This document shows positions 59,127 to 64,000 of a DNA stretch of 64,000 nucleotides, in pieces. Made by a program: the position numbers and the translations under genes. Location of the stretch: assembly GCA_002702065.1 (NCBI GenBank), contig NZXX01000001.1, positions 2,418,001-2,482,000 of the forward strand, read 5' to 3'. Below the pieces are notes generated by a model. It was not told the origin of the DNA, made no database searches, and worked only from the letters and a program-made list of their open reading frames with translations. Source of the stretch: Anaerolineaceae bacterium. GTDB lineage: Bacteria; Chloroflexota; Anaerolineae; Aggregatilineales; Phototrophicaceae. How positions within the stretch are numbered: position 1 is the stretch's first letter; the number at the start of each line of letters is the position of its first letter.

Positions 59127-61559
59127 ATGAGCGAAGAACTTCAGGCGTATTGTGTCTCTTGCAAGACCAAACGCACAATGACCGACACGGAGGCTGTCTA
59201 TACTAAAACGGGTACACCTGGAACACGCGGCACCTGCTCTGTCTGTGGCACCAAGCTGTTCCGTATGGGCGCAACACCCGCGCATGACAGCCTGCCAAAA
59301 CCGGAAAATATAGAAAAACCGGCCCGGTCAAAAAAGAAAGCCAAGACGACCAAGAGCAAAGGTGGCAAGAAGACGAAAAGCAAATCCCAGACCGCCAAAA
59401 AGAAAAACATTGGCAAACTGGTCATCGTTGAATCACCCGCCAAAGCGCGCACCGTCGGCAATTTTCTGGGCAAGGGCTACACCGTCAAGGCCTCGAAAGG
59501 CCACGTGCGCGACCTGCTCGTTTCGCAGTTATCGGTGGATGTCGAAAACAACTTCGAACCGCGCTACCGCGTCATGAATGACAAACGTGACGTCGTCAAG
59601 GAACTAAAAGGGGATGTCGCAGGCGCTGAAGTCGTTTATCTGGCGACGGACCCGGACCGCGAAGGCGAAGCGATTGCGTGGCATCTGATCGCCGCTGCTG
59701 GCATGGACGAAGACAAAATCAAGCGCGTGGTGTTTCACGAGATCACCGACTCCGCTGTGCAGGAAGCCTTCGCCCACCCGCGCGATATTAATATGGAAGT
59801 GGTCGATGCGTATCAGGCCCGGCGTATTCTGGACCGGCTGGTCGGCTACAACATCACCGAACTCTTGTGGCAGAAGGTCCGCAACCAGCTGACAGCGGGC
59901 CGTGTTCAGAGTATTGCGGTGCGGCTGGTAGTTGATCGCGAACGCGAGATCGAGAGCTTCGTCCCCGAAGAATACTGGACACTCGATGCACGGTTGCAGA
60001 AGCAGCAGGCCAATGGTAACGGGCCCAATGCATTCACCGCGCGGCTGGTCAAGATCAACAATGAGGACGTGAAGTTCGGCTCTGAGGGTGAGGTCACACC
60101 ACATCTGGATGTCCTCGAAAAGAGTTTGTATCGCGTCTCGGACGTCAAGCTGGGCACCCGGCAGCGTAGGCCTTCGGCGCCGTTTACGACCAGCACGTTG
60201 CAGCAGGAAGCCTCGCGGCGTTTTGGGTTCAATGCGCAGCGTACCATGAGCCTCGCCCAGCAGCTTTACGAGGGCATCAGCATTGGCTCTGAGGGCACGG
60301 TCGGCCTCATCACCTATATGCGTACCGACAGTACCAATATCTCGAAACAGGCGCAGACAGAGGCACGTGATTATGTCCGCAATCGCTATGGCGCGGACTT
60401 CATTCCGTCGAAACCACCGACCTATCGCACCCGCTCCAAAAGCGCGCAGGAAGCGCATGAAGCGATTCGGCCAACCGGCGTGCGGCGCGAACCCGGCAAG
60501 CTGGCGGACCGGCTCAACCGCGATCAGCTGCGTCTATACACATTGATCTGGGAGCGCTTCGTCGCCAGCCAGATGTCCAATGCGGTCTACAACACTATTC
60601 GCGTCGAAATCGCCGCTGGGCCATCCGAGCAGGACCTGCCCTATCTGTTCCGCACCTCTGGCAGCACCATCAAATTCATGGGTTTCCTCGCACTTTACGA
60701 AGACTCCCGCGATGAGGATGTCCTGCCCGATGATGACGAAGGGCGTATCCTGCCGAACCTGAGCGCAGATGATTTGCTGCAACTGTTGCAGCTGCTGCCC
60801 GAACAGCATTTCACGCAGCCACCACCGCGCTACACCGAAGCCAGCCTGGTGCGCACACTCGAAGAATATGGGATTGGCCGACCCAGTACCTACGCGCCCA
60901 CAGTCGCCGCGATCCAGGGACGTGAGTACATCACGCGCAAGGACAAGCGGCTGTATCCCACCGAGATCGGCAAGACCGTCAATGACTTGCTGGTTCAGTT
61001 CTTCCCGGATGTCATGAATTATCAGTTCACAGCTCATCTCGAAGAAGAGCTGGACGACATCGCCGAAGGCAATGTTCAGTGGCAGCCGATGCTCAGCGAG
61101 TTTTATCAGCCGTTCGAGCAACAGCTGGCCGATGCCCGCAAGAATATGCCCCAGATCGCCCAGGAAGAACGCATTGGGCGCGACTGTCCCTCATGTGGTG
61201 ACCACGATTCGCTGGTGATCCGTTATGGGCGCTACGGCAAGTTCATCGGTTGTGCCAACTATCCGGAGTGCCGCTATACGGAACCCTGGCTGGAACGTCT
61301 GGGCATTGCGTGCCCGGTATGCGGCGAGGAACACGGCGGCGAAATTGTGGAACGCAAGTCACGCCGGGGCCGCACGTTCTTCGGCTGCTCTCGCTTCCCG
61401 GATTGCGACTTCACCAGTTGGAAACGGCCTTTGCCCGCACCCTGCCCCAACTGCGGTGGGCTGCTGGTCGAGCAGAATCGTACGACGGCACAGTGTACGG
61501 AATGTGAACGAACGTACAAGATCGAGGAAGTTACTGAGGTGCGGGCCGAACCGGCCTGA
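59127..61559 (+). CDS. topA: DNA topoisomerase I with N-terminal zinc ribbon
   Basis: 810 residues from the ATG at 59127. A DUF5679-like zinc ribbon (Cys9, Cys12, Cys37, Cys40) and a 50-residue Lys-rich linker precede the Toprim domain (LVIVESPAKARTVGNFLG, ATDPDREGEAIAWHL). The type IA core carries the catalytic Tyr397 (TVGLITYMRTDSTN). Three C-terminal zinc ribbons follow: CPSCGDHDS with CANYPEC, CPVCGEEHGG with CSRFPDC, and CPNCGG with CTEC. It relaxes negative supercoils. GGGGA lies before the start; the frame extends upstream into manC without support. Confidence 0.95.
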   Translation: MSEELQAYCVSCKTKRTMTDTEAVYTKTGTPGTRGTCSVCGTKLFRMGATPAHDSLPKPENIEKPARSKKKAKTTKSKGGKKTKSKSQTAKKKNIGKLVIVESPAKARTVGNFLGKGYTVKASKGHVRDLLVSQLSVDVENNFEPRYRVMNDKRDVVKELKGDVAGAEVVYLATDPDREGEAIAWHLIAAAGMDEDKIKRVVFHEITDSAVQEAFAHPRDINMEVVDAYQARRILDRLVGYNITELLWQKVRNQLTAGRVQSIAVRLVVDREREIESFVPEEYWTLDARLQKQQANGNGPNAFTARLVKINNEDVKFGSEGEVTPHLDVLEKSLYRVSDVKLGTRQRRPSAPFTTSTLQQEASRRFGFNAQRTMSLAQQLYEGISIGSEGTVGLITYMRTDSTNISKQAQTEARDYVRNRYGADFIPSKPPTYRTRSKSAQEAHEAIRPTGVRREPGKLADRLNRDQLRLYTLIWERFVASQMSNAVYNTIRVEIAAGPSEQDLPYLFRTSGSTIKFMGFLALYEDSRDEDVLPDDDEGRILPNLSADDLLQLLQLLPEQHFTQPPPRYTEASLVRTLEEYGIGRPSTYAPTVAAIQGREYITRKDKRLYPTEIGKTVNDLLVQFFPDVMNYQFTAHLEEELDDIAEGNVQWQPMLSEFYQPFEQQLADARKNMPQIAQEERIGRDCPSCGDHDSLVIRYGRYGKFIGCANYPECRYTEPWLERLGIACPVCGEEHGGEIVERKSRRGRTFFGCSRFPDCDFTSWKRPLPAPCPNCGGLLVEQNRTTAQCTECERTYKIEEVTEVRAEPA

Positions 61560-61578
61560 TTTTGCAGCCTCAGCGCGA

Positions 61579-61623
61579 GAAATGTCAGGAATGCGACGGT
61601 AATTTTTGCAATCCTGACATTTC
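61579..61623. repeat. Perfect 12-base inverted repeat after topA
   Basis: GAAATGTCAGGA (61579-61590) and TCCTGACATTTC (61612-61623) are exact complements with a 21-base spacer. There is no T-run, so it is not a standard terminator. It lies just upstream of a possible -10 (TAAAAT, 61627-61632) for the next gene, so an operator is possible. Confidence 0.7.
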
Positions 61624-61674
61624 CAGTAAAATACAGAAACTATATCGGCTTCGCTTGTTGAAAGGCCGCAGCTT

Positions 61675-63003
61675 ATGCAGAAACTCCGCGAATGGTTGGT
61701 TGGCACTTACAATGGTGTATACAAAGTCGTGCTGCAGCCATCCATGCCCAGCCGGTCAACCGTGCTGCTGGTGGTGCTTGTTTTCTTTATCGGCTTGTTA
61801 TGGGCCTACCTGATCTCGCCAATCATTTACTACAATGGTGACCCCAGTCAGCTTGAGCAAAGCTGGCAGAATGAATGGGTTCGCCTGTTGGCAGACCGGT
61901 ACGCAGCCGTTACAAACACATCCGCCACCGGACCAGAGTTTGACCAGAGCATCGTCAATCTATTGAGCGCAGTCGATGACCCATTGGGTATTGTAGAAGC
62001 GCAGGGCATTTCAGACCCTGGTTTCCGTGATCTGGCTCAACAGGCACAGCCCGGCACCGCTGCACCGCCTACCCCGACATTGCTTGGTAATCTGATGCCC
62101 TTCATTATCGGTGGCATCGTGATGGTAGTGATCACCGTCGTGGTATCACTGCTCGGCAAAATCCTGATTTACCCCAATCTCATTGAACCCATTCTGCGCA
62201 GGCGCAGTGGTGGGGTCGCCGCCTCTGATGAAGCGACCCAGCGAACCATCGACGCCATGCGAGCGGCCCGTGCCGCCGAAGCGAAAGCCAAGGAATCCGC
62301 CTCACCGGTCGATGCAGAACTTGGCCCACCCGTCACGCGCAAGATGTCGGTTTACCTGATGGGGCGCGGACAATATGACGATTCGTTCGAGGTGGAAGAT
62401 TCAAACGGCATGTTCCTCGGCGAATGTGGCGCGGCGATCTCCGAAACGCTGGGCGATGGTGAACCCGCCAAAGTCACGGCGATCGAAGTCTGGTTGTTCG
62501 ACAAGGATGACTTCGTTCGCACCCTGACCGGCGTTTTTGCCACCGAACACGCCTACAACGACCCGGCCTTGCGCAGCAAGCTGGAAACCAAAGGTAATAT
62601 CGTCCTGATGCAGCCGGGCGCGGTCGTTACGCTGGATACCAACACGCTCCGCTTGCAGGCGCGCATTGTCGAAATGGAATACGGTCAGGGCCCGCTGCCA
62701 CCCAACAGCTTCCTCCAGAAAGCCACCATCGAAGTGGCCGTCTGGCAAAAAGCCGGAGCTGCGGTGCCCGCCGGGCAGACCGCTGCTGCGCCCAAGCCAG
62801 CTGCGCAGGAAGCGGATTATGGCAACTTCCCGACGCCACCAACTCGACCGGCGACTCCGGCAATGCCCCCGGCGTACAACCCGCCACCGGCGAATTTACC
62901 GGGCGCACAACCGGCTCAACAACCCAGCCCACCCCGGCAGCAACCACCACCGCCCGAAGACGATCCATTTGGCGGAACTGGTGACTTTACCCCCATTGGT
63001 TAA
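61675..63003 (+). CDS. Uncharacterised two-helix membrane protein with Pro-rich tail
   Basis: 442 residues. One transmembrane helix at about 28-50, an outer segment of about 95 residues, a second helix at about 142-165, then a cytoplasmic part. That part has an Ala/Lys helix (IDAMRAARAAEAKAKE), a domain of about 150 residues with MSVYLMGRGQYDDSFEVED and VTAIEVWLFDKDDFVRTLTG, and a Pro-rich tail of about 65 residues. I do not recognise the central domain with certainty. Monocistronic: a repeat lies before it and a terminator after it. Confidence 0.75.
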   Translation: MQKLREWLVGTYNGVYKVVLQPSMPSRSTVLLVVLVFFIGLLWAYLISPIIYYNGDPSQLEQSWQNEWVRLLADRYAAVTNTSATGPEFDQSIVNLLSAVDDPLGIVEAQGISDPGFRDLAQQAQPGTAAPPTPTLLGNLMPFIIGGIVMVVITVVVSLLGKILIYPNLIEPILRRRSGGVAASDEATQRTIDAMRAARAAEAKAKESASPVDAELGPPVTRKMSVYLMGRGQYDDSFEVEDSNGMFLGECGAAISETLGDGEPAKVTAIEVWLFDKDDFVRTLTGVFATEHAYNDPALRSKLETKGNIVLMQPGAVVTLDTNTLRLQARIVEMEYGQGPLPPNSFLQKATIEVAVWQKAGAAVPAGQTAAAPKPAAQEADYGNFPTPPTRPATPAMPPAYNPPPANLPGAQPAQQPSPPRQQPPPPEDDPFGGTGDFTPIG

Positions 63004-63009
63004 AACACA

Positions 63010-63038
63010 AACGCCCCGGCTAGCTTCGGGGCGTTTTC
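63010..63038. terminator. Bidirectional rho-independent terminator
   Basis: AACGCCCCG (63010-63018) pairs with CGGGGCGTT (63027-63035) around an 8-base loop, followed by TTTCT on the plus strand; on the minus strand the stem ends in GTTTGTGTTTTAA. It serves both the membrane protein gene and greA. Confidence 0.88.
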
Positions 63039-63068
63039 TATTGAGTTTCTTGAAGACTGGCGACGTCG

Positions 63069-63536
63069 TCAGCCAATCTTTCGAATCTTGAATTTGGTTA
63101 CCCCGCCGGGTGTTTCAACCTGTACCGTAGCGCCCTTCTTCTGGCCCAGCAAAGCGGAGCCGATGGGGCTTTCGTGCGAAATCTTGCCTTCACGGGGGTT
63201 GGCTTCGGCAGCGCCTACAATCATGTAGGTTTCGTCATCGTCCGTCCCCTCTTCGCGGATGGTGACTTCGCTGCCCAAAGAGACGACGTCTTTTGCGCCG
63301 CCCGTTTGAATGATAACGGCAGATCGCAACACATTCTCCAGGTACTGAATCCGCCCTTCGACGAAAGCCTGTTGCTCTCGCGTATCATGATAATCCGCAT
63401 TTTCCTTCAGATCACCCTGAGCTACCGCTTCTTTCAGTTTCTGGGCCAATTCCGGGCGTTTGACCTGGATCAGTCGATCCAGTTCCTGCTGCAATTCCGC
63501 GGCACCTTCTTGCGTCAAATAGGATGATTCTGTCAT
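63069..63536 (-). CDS. greA: Transcription elongation factor GreA
   Basis: 155 residues: an N-terminal coiled coil (LTQEGAAELQQELDRLIQVK, VAQGDLKENADYHDTREQQA with the acidic tip) and a C-terminal domain (GSEVTIREEG, SHESPIGSALLGQKKGATVQ). It rescues backtracked RNA polymerase by stimulating transcript cleavage. GAGGTG lies 5-6 bases before the ATG. Confidence 0.96.
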   Translation of the reverse strand: MTESSYLTQEGAAELQQELDRLIQVKRPELAQKLKEAVAQGDLKENADYHDTREQQAFVEGRIQYLENVLRSAVIIQTGGAKDVVSLGSEVTIREEGTDDDETYMIVGAAEANPREGKISHESPIGSALLGQKKGATVQVETPGGVTKFKIRKIG

Positions 63537-63586
63537 AGTGTCACCTCATTACTCAATGATGCGGATCAAAAGCATAGACGATGCTG

Positions 63587-64000
63587 CTAGGGCTGCTGCA
63601 CGAGTTCCCGCCGCTGTTGGGCCAGCATCCGTACATTCTGGCGATGAAGCTGCTCCGCTTCCCCGTTGAGAAGAATACGGCTTTTGCCACATTTTTCAAT
63701 ATGCACCCCTTCGAGCGGTGTACCGGACATCAATGCTTTGTCCACCGATTGTTGTAAGCGCTCCAGATAATCGAGATCACTCTTGATCTTCTCGTCAATC
63801 TCGCCCCGCAGAATCACTTCGCCATGCCCTTGCACAATGTTCTCGTACTGATTATTTTGTAGGCTGCGCAGCGACTCGACAAAGTCATCAAAGCTGCCAT
63901 CGACAAAATATGGCAGGGGCATCAGCGTGTCAGCCGCCAGCAAGACGCGATCTTCGGGAATGTAACAAACAATTGAATCCGGGCTGTGGCCGGGTGAGTG
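63587..64000 (-). CDS. 5'-truncated metallo-beta-lactamase-fold hydrolase
   Basis: The frame runs off the window edge; 137 residues are visible. They begin HSPGHSPDSIVCYIPEDR, then LLAADTLMPLPYFVDG (metal Asp region) and IVQGHGEVI (last metal His), as in the MBL superfamily. A C-terminal helical tail of about 60 residues (DYLERLQQSVDKALM) follows. The substrate is unknown. It is upstream of greA on the same strand. Confidence 0.8.
   Translation of the reverse strand, partial: HSPGHSPDSIVCYIPEDRVLLAADTLMPLPYFVDGSFDDFVESLRSLQNNQYENIVQGHGEVILRGEIDEKIKSDLDYLERLQQSVDKALMSGTPLEGVHIEKCGKSRILLNGEAEQLHRQNVRMLAQQRRELVQQP

Overview
The window is one contiguous piece of a bacterial chromosome with a G+C content that looks to be in the high fifties and very few gaps between genes. 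The best fit is a member of the Chloroflexota, probably Anaerolineae-like. The reasons are a divergent mevalonate kinase / mevalonate-type decarboxylase pair in place of a visible DXP pathway, FHA proteins beside a RodA/FtsW gene, a topoisomerase I with an added N-terminal zinc ribbon, and many Thr/Pro-rich extracytoplasmic linkers. This taxonomic call is inference. No rRNA, tRNA, CRISPR array, insertion sequence or prophage was seen, and no stretch over 300 bases lacks a gene.

Layout. 1-5087: three membrane proteins of surface polysaccharide type (a 5'-truncated multi-spanning protein, a YfhO-like protein, an O-antigen ligase/polymerase-like protein). 5046-6260: the rpsF-ssb-rpsR operon with its own promoter and a structured leader that resembles S6:S18 autoregulation. 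6355-7707: a membrane-anchored parvulin foldase. 7791-12673: an operon-like block fhaA-like, fhaB-like, mtnP, rodA/ftsW, pbpA-like. It mirrors the actinobacterial fhaA-fhaB-pstP-rodA-pbpA-pknA-pknB cluster, but no kinase or phosphatase is visible and the transpeptidase has lost all three catalytic motifs. 12689-19984: PHP hydrolase, LPG-synthase-type membrane protein, C39-like/TPR protein, MurJ, MBL hydrolase, thioredoxin-like protein and an iPGM-like metalloenzyme.

19995-26384 is a complete chemosensory signalling cluster on the minus strand (cheR, cheW, hybrid cheA-REC, cheB, cheY, an unknown gene, a second cheW) with no receptor in the window. 26547-29551 holds an alpha-hydroxy-acid oxidase, a nitroreductase and a PLP aminotransferase. 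29561-31623 holds the isoprenoid pair. 31671-34400 is an unusual secreted-type fusion of a lysozyme-like domain, four SH3 repeats and a glycosidase-like barrel.

35494-42143 is a myo-inositol catabolic operon (iolG, iolC, iolB, iolD, iolE) into which two paralogous four-helix-bundle genes are interleaved. 42290-45719 holds a second Gfo/Idh/MocA oxidoreductase, an unknown small protein, a GNAT protein and an aldo/keto reductase. 45772-53431 is a sugar region with an enolase-superfamily dehydratase, an HpcH aldolase and an amidohydrolase, then an AgaS-like SIS isomerase, phosphofructokinase, LacD-like aldolase, DeoR regulator and ROK kinase. That second group would assemble into a tagatose-phosphate-type route.

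54076-63536 is housekeeping: ffh, rpsP, khpA, rimM, dprA, manC, topA, an unknown membrane protein and greA. The window ends inside a metallo-beta-lactamase-fold gene. The item most worth following is the FHA/RodA block with its apparently dead transpeptidase. Next are the rpsF leader, the inositol operon with two four-helix-bundle genes, the lysozyme/SH3/glycosidase fusion, and the receptor-less chemosensory cluster.
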